From NCBI GenBank assembly GCA_022925895.1, contig JAKSYS010000681.1, forward strand, positions 1 to 33,447: DNA of 33,447 nt. Direction: 5' to 3'. The notes beneath the pieces are model-generated. The model worked only from the letters and a program-made list of their open reading frames with translations. It ran no database searches and was not told the DNA's origin. Positions 1-12,600 of the stretch are shown in pieces. The translations under genes and the position numbers were made by a program. How positions within the stretch are numbered: the first letter of the stretch is position 1; each line of letters opens with the position of its first letter. The stretch is from Fragilaria crotonensis. Taxonomy: Eukaryota > Bacillariophyta > Fragilariophyceae > Fragilariales > Fragilariaceae.

Positions 1-606
<606 letters not shown>

Positions 607-2044
607 AAGAAAGCAAAGGTGAGACGGCAAGATGGTGCTAAATAATCGACGTCGAATCAACGAGGACGAAAAACGAAGGATTCCTAAATCCTGTAGACAT
701 CGTAGAACACCTACATGGATCATGGAATTTCTATGGATATCGTGGACTGCGTTGGTTGGCTACAGTTCATTGGAACATGGAAGGCCTCGCGAAGTCCACT
801 GAGAATCAATGAAAGTAAAATCATTCACGAGGCTCTCACCATTTTGATTCAATTACAATTGTAAGGTAACGTGGAGGAGACGAGCGATGCAATGAAAGTC
901 ACCAGAGGTGGGAGCTGTGGATGGTCGATGTGATTCTCTTCGGCTCGCAAATGCGGATTTTATAAAAGCGGCGCGTCGTGTAATACGCGCGCCCTCCAGA
1001 CCTTTGGAATGCTTGTCGTCTTTTGCTGATTTTCACTTGTACTGGAGTACGACGTACGATACACGGTACTTCGTCGTAGAAGTATGCAGGGTGTCATACT
1101 CCGTACGTGGTATAGTCCTTGTACTCGGAGTACCAGGTAGTACCAGTATGCATATGTACTCGGAGTAGAAGGTACAGTACAATGTACTGTAGAAAGTAAA
1201 ATCCTCTACCTACTGCGATACACCCTACAGCAGCGTGGAACGTGGGAGGTCCGGTAAAATCACGTTTCTTCTCGTAGCTTCTACATGCAATTAATACCAA
1301 GCAGAGGTGCGTGGCTGGACCTTCCATAGTTGTACTTGTAATCTCTGTAGCTACATACTACCGTAGAATTACCGTACCTTACTTGTGAGCCTGTACTGCA
1401 GTACTCCGATACTACGCTACCAGTAATTCTAAAACTGGCTATAATTATCCACGAAGGTCAGAAAATGACGGTTTCAGACTGGATCGAAGATAGCTAACTA
1501 TCATACGTCTCACAGCGGCAGCACGTAAAATAGATTTGGGATTTTTTATCATACGTCTTGAGTTACAAAATTTCGACCCGCTCCAGGTGTGTCGACAAGC
1601 ACATGCTCCGAGTACGATGTGCCTATAGCCTTATTCTACATGATAGTATGATCCACAGAGTTCAATAGTCTCACAGTTACTGAACTAATTTTGCGTACTA
1701 ACAACGGTACTGATATTACGGTAGTCCTACCTATTACTACGAGTATTTCGTAGAACAAGGGGCTACAAGTACCTCGTACTGGAGTACGGTTACTGTTCGT
1801 CACGCGTCGCGCAAGTCTGCAACAACCTTGCAAACGACGAGCGGGCATGGTTCATGGCAGTTGTCAGTTTAATTGCTTCAGGTTACACGACATGGCGTCA
1901 TGGCTGATCACTTCGGTACGACTTTAGACACACAACCTTCGACTCGATAAGTTTGAATCCTAAGAAACCTCGCACCCCGGCGAGCGGCATCTATTTCAAG
2001 TACCGACCAGTTGTACTTTAGTCATCCCTTTGTCGTGACGTACA
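607..2044. other. Intergenic region rich in GTAC palindromes
   Basis: No convincing gene is visible. From about 1030 to 1850 the sequence is crowded with GTAC, TACTGTAGTAC-like and TACTCGGAGTAC-like words, including the near-palindrome GTACTCGGAGTAC at 1121-1133 and a one-mismatch copy at 1156-1168. Short ORFs here are not supported by composition or recognisable motifs. The part next to 2045 should hold the promoter and 5' UTR of the following gene, but I see no canonical element. Confidence 0.6.
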
Positions 2045-5000
2045 ATGGAACCCGTGACCAAGGACCGTGGAATGAATCCCAGTCACGACGGAAATGGAAA
2101 TGGAAACGACGACAAATGTGCATTTCAAGAACATGTTCATATTGAGGAAGATGACACCTCGATGGGAATAGTCAACGATTGCAATGATGCCCTTTCAGTA
2201 AATGGCCTGATACAACCAGGAGAATTTTTTCACGACTTGAAATCAGAAGCGACGCAACGTAGTGACCGTGATCCTTCCGTTGCCAACGATGCGGAGGTGC
2301 TCGTTCAATCGAAAGATGCACTCAAGATTGAGTCGGTTATTGACTCCCCGCGCGATGCGGTTGTATCAACAACTGTGGTATTAAAGGACGGATCGCCACC
2401 GGAACGTGACATAACCGAAGTCACTCACGAAAGCTCACGACGACAATACGAAGTAGGAGGGAGCTTGCTATCCACCGAAGACGGCATCTCTGTGATGGAA
2501 GGAAGGGAGGCGCATACCGGAATCGTGGATTGTACAGTACCTTCGTACGAAGGCTATGGCGAACCTCCAACAGACATTGACGCATCCAAGAACCCGAAAA
2601 ACGCACTCGGTGTTGGAGGTTTCAACAGATCAGGGGACACAAATGCTGACCTTCTTGTCAGTAAAAGTGATATCACAACCGAAATCAATCTCTTAGCTAA
2701 CGAATCCGCTGATCCGATTGAGCTACAAGGGCCGGGCTGTAACAGCTCCAGAATACCAATGCCAGAAAAGGACCACAAGAGCGGAGATGATCAATCTGGC
2801 ATCGATTTTTACCAACTTAGCCGAGAGACTTCTTCAGAAAATCCAGTTATAATCGCAAAATCATCTGATAGTGACGAAGCAAATGAGGATGACTTTGCGT
2901 CAGGTGCAGCAGCTACTATGGCTGCAGTGGCAGCTGCTGCCTCTGCCAACACCACGTCGCCTTCTGCTGCAGCTGAAGCTGCGCGAGCGATGGCACCGAA
3001 CCTTGTCCCAGCCACGATATCAACTCGAAAAGAGGATATTACCATCGTTCGATTGTCAGCAGTCAAAGCACAGATGTTGAAACGAGTGGATTCAGTACAC
3101 AAGGCGACCCAGTCCCATAGCGATCATGGATTAGACCAACGGAGAGACATCGTAGAGCAAAGGCTTGCAAGAAGCGAGAACGACGCATTCTTGCAGTATC
3201 TGCTGCTGTTTCAATACTTCAGAATATACGAAGAGAGCCACGATCCACTTGAAATTGTGTCGTCGGCTGTTGAACCTTTGGGCCCGGGGACGAACGATGG
3301 CAAGTCATCGGGACAATCCCACGTTTTGACTTCTTCTGAAAAGGTTAGGTCGATGCTGCACATGGCCGAAGAAGCCTATGACGCGATGGAAGCTCTGCTC
3401 CCTGCCTTGCCCTCCAAGGTGGATTACCAACGCAGTCTTGACGATGGAGAGTCGGAATTCCTTGACACTCCTCTTGTGCCCGACTTGTTGCCGCCGTGCA
3501 CTTCGGTGCGTGGGGACGCGACTTTACAGTTCTTCCTTGCATGTCGTGGGGAGGGAAACGAAAAGCAGTCAGACAGACCAGGGGCTGATTTATCTCCTCC
3601 AAAGGACGATACGGCCTCGGAGCCTGGAACTGCCGTTGATGCCAGCTCAAACGAAAATGATTCTATTGACCTGAATGTCGTGCCCAAATCGGCGGCCTCA
3701 GTCTTCACGAGCATGTTCTCGTCAATGACGCGAACAAGCAAAATTCCACCCGCTCGTCCTAGCAGTAGCGCCCTTGCCGGCGTCTTCCGAAAACGTTCAC
3801 ACGCCAACGACTCAATTTTGTCTGAGAAAGAGGACGATGTACCGACTAGAATCAGTTCGGAAGGCGACCTGCTTCCTGGAGAATATGCCGTATCCATTGA
3901 TCGTGAAATGTTGGGATTAACCGTCGAGAATGTATTGGAACGCACAGTTGTGCGCACGGTACTTCCAGGAGGCGCAGCCAAGAAAGCGAGATCGGATCCC
4001 TGATTGTCAAGGTCGGAAACGTAGAAACGAAGAACCTCACTCATTTCGAAACCATTGATGAACTTCGCCAAAGTCAACGACCGCTGAAGCTTGTTCTGCG
4101 CCATATTGCCGGTGATTCATTGCGGTCTGCGCGCGAAGAAATGGGTCGCCTCATTCGTGGAGGTGGGTTCGGTACGTCGCTTGCTTCCGATCTGAATGGT
4201 AATGCGGAGCTGGAGAAACGGCCAGCCGTCCAATCCTTCGCAAGGGCTCTCAATGGGAAGCTGTCGAAGGCCGAGGCTTTCTCTCAGGTTCTGCACCAGC
4301 GGTGGAGCAAAGATGGGACACTTTATGTTAATAAGAAGGAAGAAGCGCTTGTGCAAGCAGGCGAGAAACTAGTTTGGATCCTTACTCTGCTTGTAATCGG
4401 TCTTGAAAGAGAAGCGTCGAAGGCACCATCTCTTGCATCGCGAGAGCCACCCGAGGGTTCTCCAGGGAAGCGGTCGTACGCATCTCACGCGGGCGAGGAC
4501 TATGTCGAGGCATCGAAAAGCGTTTCAAAGTTCTATGGGATTTTGTAAGCTACAAACTTCTCGCTGCTTCGAGTCACCAAGGTGATTCAGGAAACCTGCA
4601 GAAGAGTTTGCGCTTGGTAGTCCTGGAAATCGTGGGAGGCGAGGCCGCCACCGCTTCCTGCCGGGCGATTCGGGGCACGTGCGCGAGCGCTGGATCACGT
4701 GACCACCAAAAGGACGAAAGATTCCAACGAACTTCTTGTTCGCATCGGAGATGTTCTACACCGCACACGGACTTTCCTTGCGGACCCGGCCTCACCAGCG
4801 GCTCTGGTCAGAGGAGAAGTGATATCGTTTTTGTGTGACATTCTGGACATAGATACGGACATGGTGCTATCTGAAGAAGAGGGTGGATCGTCAAGCGCTG
4901 GGATCAAAGCGGCTCCTCTCAACGACCTCGGCGCTGCGGGTAGTCTTCTGAAATTGATCATCCTGAACTGCTCCATGATGAGGAGTCCTGGCTGTACCTC

Positions 5001-6960
5001 GTTGACAAATACTAGGAACGATCTTGACATGGAAGAAGAACAGCGACGACGTTTTGGTTCCTTGAAGAAACAACTAAGCGGAGTTGACCTTCATCGTTTT
5101 CATGCAGGAAATCGATTTCTTGCTGTCGTCCACAGGCTCGCCGCCAGCAGGTCTGTCAGTGCACGTGTCACGGCATGTTCGCTGGGTCCTGTGCTCTGGG
5201 GACACTTGGATTTTCCGCATCAGCTTCAGGTGAGCGACCCGTCAACACTATCGTTGCCACTCGTCTCGGTTTTCTAACATTCTGTCAGCTTCGAGGTGTC
5301 ATTACCAGGGCCCTGCATGACGTTGACGTTGTCGTTCGCAAATCAACAGCATCCGTGCTTCATGAGATAGCGGAGCTAGTCTTTGACCCCAGGGCTGTTC
5401 CGTGGCTAGTTCTGATGTGCGAGCGAGCAATGACAGATCCCGAACCCCAACTCAGAGCTGCCGCGATGACTCTCACGTGGCATCTCTGGAGCACTTACCC
5501 AACGCTTTCCTTGGTGATGCTAGCGAAGGAAGCCGGTCTCTCCGCCGTCTTCCTCCTCAGGTGACCCAACGTTTGCTGAAGTCTACCTACTTCAGTGTAA
5601 ACTACTGCCCGTCGCTACTAGACTCGCTGAGGACAGAGCTCCATCTGTCCGGCTTGCAGTTGCCGCTCAGTGCGATCGATTGTGTAATTCGCTCGGCGAG
5701 CACTGGTACAGCGTCATCCTCGACGTCTTACACGCCTTGCTGGGAGATATGGATGAGAATGTTCGAGGCGAAGCGATTCTCTGTGTTCCTCGCATGGCGG
5801 AGATTGTGCTCATGACATCGACGCCGGAAAGAGCAAGCGTCGGGGTATTGGAGGCGTTTCTACCTGTTTTGGTCAAGCTTCTGAATGATCCCAGCTCAAA
5901 CGTCCGTGTTGCACTTGCAACAGCAGCGGGGGACTTACTGACGCTGCTGGTTGGGCTCCAAAGTCTCCATGAGATATCCCCACCATCGGCGCATGACCAG
6001 CTCTCCGAACTGACTGAAAAGACGAACAAAAAGCACGTTGATGATACTCTCATTCCACTGCTGCAAAATCTGCTGAATGACTCTGAACCAGAAGTCACGA
6101 GCGCAGCGCTAAGAGCAGTGACGAATGCCTCCCGTGGAAATGTTCGAGAAATCCGGACCCGACGGAATTCGCGTGTGGTCGATGATGACACGCTGTCTAT
6201 CTCGTCATACCAGTCGCACACCAGTCTCGAGCGCAAAGACCCTGTTTTCATTCCGGTCCTTTCTGAGGAACAAGTAATGCGTCTCCTGCCTACACTTACT
6301 GGTCTAGCAAACAGTCGGCAGTGGCGAGTTCGTCAGGGCGCAGTTGAGATTGTACCTGCTTTACTTGGGTGCACTTCGAAGCTTGAAATCAGATCTGTGG
6401 TTGCACAGCTTTGCTTTCGATTGATGGACGATAAGGTGGATGCAGTGAGGAGGACTGCTGCAGAGTGTTTATGTCTGAGCGGAGGTGGCCTCGGTAGCCA
6501 CGGAGAAGAGAGCGCTGGTGAATGGGTGAATGCGATTGTGATTCCACACGTTCTCCACTGCAGCAAGAGTCCTGATTCGAAGCAACGCCTTCTTAGCTTG
6601 AAGATGATTGAAGTTATCATAGCCAACGGTATCTGTCCAGCAAGGCGAAGGACTTTGCGACAGGACAGTTCCGATCCGCCACGACTCGAGCTTCTCAAGA
6701 TCGCGATCTCGCTGTCGCTGGACTCTGTTGCAAACGTCCGCCTGAACTTTGGGAGACTTGTGTATAGTGTCGTTCTACTCGTTGATGATGAAGAGGTTGC
6801 CGCATTAACGAACGCTCTCAACGAGCAGATGAATGCGGAACAAGAGCGCGAGCGTGGCGGCGATCGAGATGTTTTATTCTTCGCCTCGCAAGCCATCACA
6901 CGCTCAAAAGAGAAGGACGAGGTATCGTTGGCGTCCTTGCAGGTTGGATCTGACCGATGA
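2045..6960 (+). CDS. PDZ plus HEAT-repeat protein, PP2A-A/PP4R1-like scaffold, frames interrupted
   Basis: The ATG at 2045 opens a 652-codon frame: acidic, Ser/Thr-rich low-complexity sequence, an alanine-rich stretch (about 2900-3000), then a helical part. A PDZ-like domain begins at about 3900 (LGLTVENVLERTVVRTVLPGG) and continues in another frame from 3991 (SLIVKVGNVETKNLTHFETI); one base is missing at about 3989. Further frame changes lie near 4470-4510, 4640-4700 and 5510-5560. From about 5100 to 6957 come HEAT repeats, e.g. LLPTLTGLANSRQWRVR and ANVRLNFGRL, closely matching the PR65 scaffold pattern (KWRVR, VANVRFN). PR65/PP4R1 proteins hold PP2A-type phosphatase catalytic subunits. A 59-bp intron fits at 5230-5288. 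The ORF stops 40 bp from the convergent Tfb2 gene. Either a real gene with sequence errors or a recent pseudogene; the PDZ fusion is unusual. Confidence 0.65.
5230..5288 (+). other. Intron in the PDZ-HEAT gene
   Basis: GTGAGC donor and TTCTGTCAG acceptor flank 59 bp. Removing it joins the frame ending DFPHQLQ to the frame starting LRGVITRALHD and keeps a continuous HEAT helix pair. Both ends match the usual GT-AG rule. Confidence 0.8.
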
Positions 6961-7000
6961 GTTTAGGGGTGTGCTATTAATTTAGACAAGAATCCATCAA

Positions 7001-8542
7001 TCAAGTGCCACCTGCAGCGTTTCTCGCTCGCCATTGTCTCGCAAACGTTTGCACCTCTTCTGCCTTTGAAAAGTCGACATATATGGATCCTTTTGCCTTT
7101 GAGCTCCAGGTATGCGCACCTATTGTTTCAGAGTAGCTTTTGACAGCATTGAATTCGCTTTCGGAAACGCAGTCGCATTTCCATGCCTCGGTCCACTGCA
7201 ACCTGCGCAATTCGCGGTCCCACAACCAAATCTGATCTTCGACATTCTGGGGGATGGAAGACCCTGAATCAACCCTTAGTTTTGGGTGAGCATGTTTTTC
7301 TAGAAAGCGAAGAATCTGCTCAGCCTTCACTCCAAGGGAGAACGCCGATTTGACACTGTCTCTCGTAATGATCATAAACACCACATTTGGCAACCTGCGA
7401 ATCGTGTTTACGTCGCAAAATAAAGCAAGCATGCTCACGTGCAGTTCACTCGTCGTGTACGCACAAAGTTGGAAGTTGGTTTGCACGATGATTGCGAGGT
7501 GGGATGAATCGTGTGGCTTCGGATGCGCCAGGGCTGCATCCAATACCTTGGTTGAAAGTGACCACAGTGATGAAGTATTCGATGACGTGTCTTGAACAAG
7601 CTGCAACGCAATTTGAGTTGGATAGAAGATACTGCATTTCTCACTAAGATTTCGTACGTATAAAAGCCCAAACAGCGACAAATCTCGCATCAGACTTCTC
7701 CCACGTTTGTTGAGCGACGACGAGGAGTAGGCGTCACCAACCTTTGCGAAACTCAATGAGATGAGAAAAAGCATTGCCTCAGCGAGGAATTCATTTGCCT
7801 TCTTGTGGCCCTCCAGCGACTGCAAATACTGGACCACGAAATGCCATACTTGCTGGTGCGTGTCCAACAACATAAACTCGTAGCCACTTGACGTGATGAT
7901 CAAAGGCGCTCGATCAGCAGGGCCTTTGAAATCAGGATCAGGCTGCATCAATCCAGTCTCCTCTAGGAAACTGATGACCGCCTGAGGTGGTTCTTGTCGT
8001 ACGTTTGGGGTTCCAACGAGAAAATGTAGAACTGCATCCCATTGATCTTGAGTATGTCGGTCGAGGTCAGCTAAAGTGATGGGCTTATACTTGGCACCCG
8101 ATTCGTTTGCAATATTAATAATTTCGGAGGGTGTTAACGCAATCCAGGGTGAGGAATCCAGTGATCGAATCGATGCCTGCAAACCCTCGTTAAACTGGCG
8201 AGTCAACATAATGTCATCGCCGTTCTTCTCGATGATTCCCCACTTTTTGAGTTCTTTGAGGAGATGAGGAAGCTTTTGTTTTTGATGGACCCAATCACTG
8301 ACACCTTGAACCCCCGCCTGACCTCCCAAAGGAAAGCTCCCACCGCAGCACGCCAATCTCATGACAATTTGTTGTCCAACGTCAGAGAGCTGCTGGAGGA
8401 TGGCCCTACAAACGAATCTACCTCTGCTCTCATCAATGTATAATTCCAAGAGATTGGAGCGAGGTAGCGCAGTGCGAAGATAGTCCAGCACACCACTAGT
8501 CGATATCCGTTTCTTCTTTAGTTTTGCTTCAATATCCGCCAT
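7001..8542 (-). CDS. TFB2: TFIIH core subunit p52/Tfb2
   Basis: The intact 513-aa product matches the general transcription factor IIH p52 subunit, which anchors and stimulates the XPB helicase in transcription initiation and nucleotide excision repair in the nucleus. Family landmarks are the N-terminal winged-helix part (LPHLLKELKKWGII), VWHFVVQYLQSL, the YPTQIALQL segment, VQTNFQLCAYTTSELHVSMLALF followed by RRLPNVVFMIITRDSV, KAEQILRFLEKHAHP, and DQIWLWDRELRRLQWTE at the XPB-binding end. Human p52 is 462 aa, so the length fits. I chose the ATG at 8542 (MADIEAKLKKKR); an upstream ATG at 8647 in the same frame would add 35 residues with no family similarity. No intron is seen. It faces the PDZ-HEAT gene tail-to-tail and shares a 5' intergenic region with the plastid-protein gene. 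Confidence 0.93.
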   Translation of the reverse strand: MADIEAKLKKKRISTSGVLDYLRTALPRSNLLELYIDESRGRFVCRAILQQLSDVGQQIVMRLACCGGSFPLGGQAGVQGVSDWVHQKQKLPHLLKELKKWGIIEKNGDDIMLTRQFNEGLQASIRSLDSSPWIALTPSEIINIANESGAKYKPITLADLDRHTQDQWDAVLHFLVGTPNVRQEPPQAVISFLEETGLMQPDPDFKGPADRAPLIITSSGYEFMLLDTHQQVWHFVVQYLQSLEGHKKANEFLAEAMLFLISLSFAKVGDAYSSSSLNKRGRSLMRDLSLFGLLYVRNLSEKCSIFYPTQIALQLVQDTSSNTSSLWSLSTKVLDAALAHPKPHDSSHLAIIVQTNFQLCAYTTSELHVSMLALFCDVNTIRRLPNVVFMIITRDSVKSAFSLGVKAEQILRFLEKHAHPKLRVDSGSSIPQNVEDQIWLWDRELRRLQWTEAWKCDCVSESEFNAVKSYSETIGAHTWSSKAKGSIYVDFSKAEEVQTFARQWRARNAAGGT

Positions 8543-9015
8543 TGTCACTTCCACGGTCAATAAATGAAAACCAGAGTTCGCTCTCACATGTGCCGCCGAT
8601 TCCGACTTCCGGCTCGAGCTCTTGGCGCTACGTATGATATAGTACACGACAGATGCGTACAGTAGATTGTAGAACCGTAGTAACCAAACCTACGGTAGTA
8701 ACGGTACCGTACAACGGTACCTCTCGGTTCTTGTTGTATGCAGTTTGCAGTAGTACTGTACTACCACGTACCAGGTAAAATTGTACTGTAGTATGCAACA
8801 GTAGCACTTCGAGTATGCATACTGCATACTATGCGTCAGTAGAACGTAGCCCAGGTAGCAGCTGGCACAGCACAGGATAACTCATATCTCATACTCGAGT
8901 ATGTCATATGTCATATGACATACGTACTCGTATGCACCAAACTCCGTCGTATTGAGCGTTTCTGCTCATCACATAAGCGTTGATAACCACGCTTTACAAA
9001 AAAAGACAGTTGAAA
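8543..9015. promoter_or_regulatory. Probable divergent promoter region with dense palindromes
   Basis: This spacer separates the starts of two divergently oriented genes. It contains many GTAC words (8695-8800) and two adjacent perfect palindromes: CATACTCGAGTATG at 8890-8903, with a CTCGAG core, and TATGTCATATGACATA at 8907-8922, with a CATATG core. A transcription-factor binding role is inferred from position and symmetry only. Confidence 0.45.
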
Positions 9016-9657
9016 ATGATCAAGCAAATCGTTCTCATCGCCGCTCTTGCTGCCTCCGCTTCAGCGTTCGCTCCGGCTCCAAGGTGTGTGTTATTCAAAC
9101 CTGTAAACAGCGATATGACGGTAGACTTTTCGCCATCGTCGCATCTTCTCCTTCAACTGGATTGATATTCAAGTGCGTGTTCGTCTGGCCGTTGGCCACA
9201 GCAGGAATCGATGGATCCTGCACCAGGTTTGATACCAGGTACTTCCTGTACTCGAATTGGTAGTACAGTACCGGAACAATTTTACTACCGGTGGACGTCG
9301 AATCCGTGCTTTGTGCACCTTTGGGCATGGAGGCTGACGTGTTGGCTTGAGTGATTGTTGCAGTTTTGATTGCATGATGCCTCACGCCCGTTCTTCCCTC
9401 TCCTTCCTTGGCAATGCTTCGCCTTACTAATATTCAAATGATGCACTCTCTCCATCGCAAAAAACTTATTCCGATCTTTTTATGATGATTCTTCGATCGA
9501 AGACCTTTCGGGATTTCTCGCTCTCAAGGCTGAACCTGAGGAGAAGGACTGGGAGGCTGAGTTCAAAAAGATGGAGAAGGAGGCCGAAGAACGACTTGAT
9601 GCCAAGGTTGCTGAAATGATGTCCAACATTGAGAAGACCGGTGCCACAGGAAATTAA
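9016..9657 (+). CDS. Small predicted plastid-targeted protein (two exons, junction unresolved)
   Basis: Exon 1 starts at the ATG at 9016 and encodes MIKQIVLIAALAASASAFAPAP, a signal peptide ending in the ASAFAP motif that directs diatom proteins across the four plastid membranes. A donor-like GGTGTGTG follows at about 9083. The last exon ends at TAA 9655-9657 and encodes a charged coiled-coil-like tail (EEKDWEAEFKKMEKEAEER, then MMSNIEKTGATGN). The only AG acceptors in the open part of the last frame are at 9502 and 9528. The first donor (exon ending 9083) keeps phase with neither. Shifting it to 9085 or 9087 works, so the exact junction is uncertain or a base is missing. The intron, about 400 bp, is long for this organism and carries GTAC words. 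The mature protein would be about 50-60 aa. I do not recognise the family. Confidence 0.65.
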
Positions 9658-12600
9658 GCATTCCGACCCCACTACTAGCGTAGTACTGGAATGAACATGG
9701 GATAGCTCAAAACTCTCAGGCCTTGTAAAATTGCTATGTCAAGAGTTTATGAAATAGCATATATTTAACTCGTCCTGCTAAAGACATTACTTCTCCTCAC
9801 AACAAGAGCGTTCGCTGTCGACAGGACTGATTTGTTCTAAGTCCGCTGGATGGTTGAGGTGAGGCAACCGCTGCGGCGAGGACAAACACCTCCAAGACGT
9901 GGGATCGAACCTTAGGAATGCCCGGTAAAGAAAGGATATCTCTGAAGCGAACACAACTAGTGCACAATGCATACAAACCCAGCAAGGTCCGACACGAAGG
10001 GACTCGCGAATGAAGCGATAATGCGAGCCAGCTCAGTTGCAAATTTAAAATCCATTCCGAGTCATGCTGGCTGCAGACAACTGCAAACAAATTTGCTCTC
10101 AACAGATTGAATTGCTGACAGAATTGCTTTGCCGACAGCAGAAAGAAATTGCCGATGATGAAAAAATCTTGCCAGCATGGATGAAACAACACCACCATGG
10201 CTCAACTCGTTGTATCACGCCAATCAGATCACGACTGGCACGCAGTCTGAAACTGTACAACTGGAACATTCCCTTGCCGGACCTTCCAGGGGCATCCCAA
10301 AAATCTGCTTGAAGCTATGTAGCTTTTTATGTTGCCCACGTTGCCAGAAATGGGTGCATTTCTGGATGTCCCAATTGAATCTATCTCGAGTGGGTCTACA
10401 TGTAAACACCACAAAAACATGTGGAAACAAAAAGTCCCAAGTCTCACTGACTTTGACATGTGTGCACAACCGAGAGGGTTGCCGTTACTGAGACTCATGG
10501 GCAGAGAGCCAGCCCTTTGCTTAACTATACTTATAAACACCAACTGGGAAATCATGCACATAATAGCGAAAGCTCAAGCTCCTGCCTGGTTCCAAGAACT
10601 CTTACTCTTGCTGGCATACTCTTGCTGGCTCACTCATGCTTTGTGCCCCTGTGGAACAAGGAGGGATAGCCATCTCCAATATAAACTCCCTCATTGAACA
10701 AGACTTTCAAGTCCTTGTAATCTGCACAGATTATGGTGGCTGTGTACTTCAGACAAGCAAACTTTCTACTTCCACTTAGTGAGGTTCTGTCCAACCTGCT
10801 GGTTGATGATGTTTACAGTTTTGGCCAACTTCAGAAAGAGCCCACAACATCCCACTGCTAGGAGTATTCTATGCTATGTCAATCATTCTCCTGTTCTAGT
10901 AGAGAGCACCTGACATGGCCCCTCTTTATCCAGTTATCCTTTAGGGATCTGGATTTCTATCTGTATTACTGCAATAGTTTGTTTCCTGTTGTTATGAACC
11001 CCCTAGTTTCATTTGTCATTGGTTGTGATGCAGAGTGCCATGACGGTCTCTGTGGACACTGAATGGTTCATTTCCAATCAATAATTGCTTCACTCTGCCA
11101 TACATGTCAAGGTCCCACAAGCCAAAGTAGGAATGCACAAGCAGACTACCCCTTAGGACCCCAAAGAAAGTTGATGACATTGTCCAGAAGCAGAGTCAAT
11201 GGGACACGTTGTGACGCAGCATATCCCACCACTATCTGCGCAACATGTGCAAAACATATTTGGCTGCAGATGTTCGTTTTAGCCTGCATAACAAACAGGA
11301 CATGTTTGGAGCATGTTCCAAGGAAATGCTCCATTTGACATCGTTGTTGGGGTGGTTTAAGAACAGTATTGAAGCATATGCAATACATCTTTTTTAGCAC
11401 CAATTCTACGTACTTGTCACAACAAAAATGGATTGAAGACCCTATAAACCCAAAGTCATGTTTATCACATGATCTGAACATTCATACACCATTGTGAAAA
11501 GCCATAGTTTTACCGCTGATCCAGATGCACCAACATTACCAAATGCCCATCCGTAATCAAACATCAGGGCATATACTGGACACTTGCCTTCAAATATTTA
11601 GCATAATGCCTTGGAGGAATTAAAGAGAAGCAAGATGTTGCACTCAAACTGCATGTGATCATGATTAACATAGAAATCAGTTTCTTTATGTACATGCACA
11701 ATTATGGCACACAGTTTGCATCTTAATCATGTGTGGTCAGATTATCTTGTTCATTGTGCTGATATCACCTTTTTGAAACTGCTGTAGCTACCTGTAGAAA
11801 TTGCGATATCATCTGTTTCTAAAAAGGGATATTGATCCTACGGATGAGATCATAAGCAAAGAACCAGTACTCCAGCCAACATGTTGTGATTGCTAGTTTG
11901 AAGATGGGGAATATAGTGGTTCAAAGCCAATTTTTTGTGGTACTGATTCCTCCTCCACTTCATTCATTGGTATTATCATAGTGTAATAACACTGTACTAG
12001 TTCAAACACCACATTAATTGGTAACCTGTGTATATTGGGTAAAAGTTTTATCTACTATCAGATCTGATTCAAATGTAGTGAAATGACATCAAATCAGCAC
12101 TAAGGACCAATCTGCATGCTGCACCTGTGCCTTACTGTCACTTGCGCTGGGTCATGCATGTTTGCTCTCATTTTACTTTTCACCACATTCCGGATTGCTC
12201 CCAGCAGTGCTGAGGGTCATTCCTATCATGCAAAACTCCCAGTGACGCACAAGTGTATTGCTAATACCTGTTTTGATGTCACTAAACATCCCATACCCAG
12301 CAAAGGAACACTTTCTTATAAAGTTCATAGCTAGGAACTTTTGCAAAGGTGCCCTGTTTGAGAAGGTTATGAGTTGCATCGATGTAAAGCAAAAAGGGCA
12401 GATTCTCCCATGCATCTCTTCTTCAACAGTATTCTGACTATTGGACAATGTCATAAACAGCAACAAGGAGCAGGAGGAGGTACAATGGACCATAGCACTG
12501 ATGACAATGATGAGAAGACGGCGAAAACACTACTGTTGCTCTCTTCTGCTATTCAATTTACTGCAGACATTCCTGCTTTCATCATTATAGCATGCTGGTT

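Noticed and set aside
3424-4104. 226-codon minus-strand ORF
   Set aside because: It is antisense to the PDZ-HEAT gene, whose plus-strand product has recognisable domains; the antisense peptide has none.
5514-5560. A 47-bp GT-AG intron ending CTTCCTCCTCAG in the HEAT gene
   Set aside because: Removing it does not lead into the correct downstream frame, and it is shorter than the other introns; an indel explains the frame change better.
5667-6251. 194-codon minus-strand ORF rich in Ser/Arg/Thr
   Set aside because: Antisense shadow of the HEAT-repeat exon; composition is that of reversed codons.
9898-9925. Minus-strand GGTTCGATCCC resembling the B box of a tRNA gene
   Set aside because: No matching A box, acceptor stem or anticodon arm lies at the right distance upstream on that strand.
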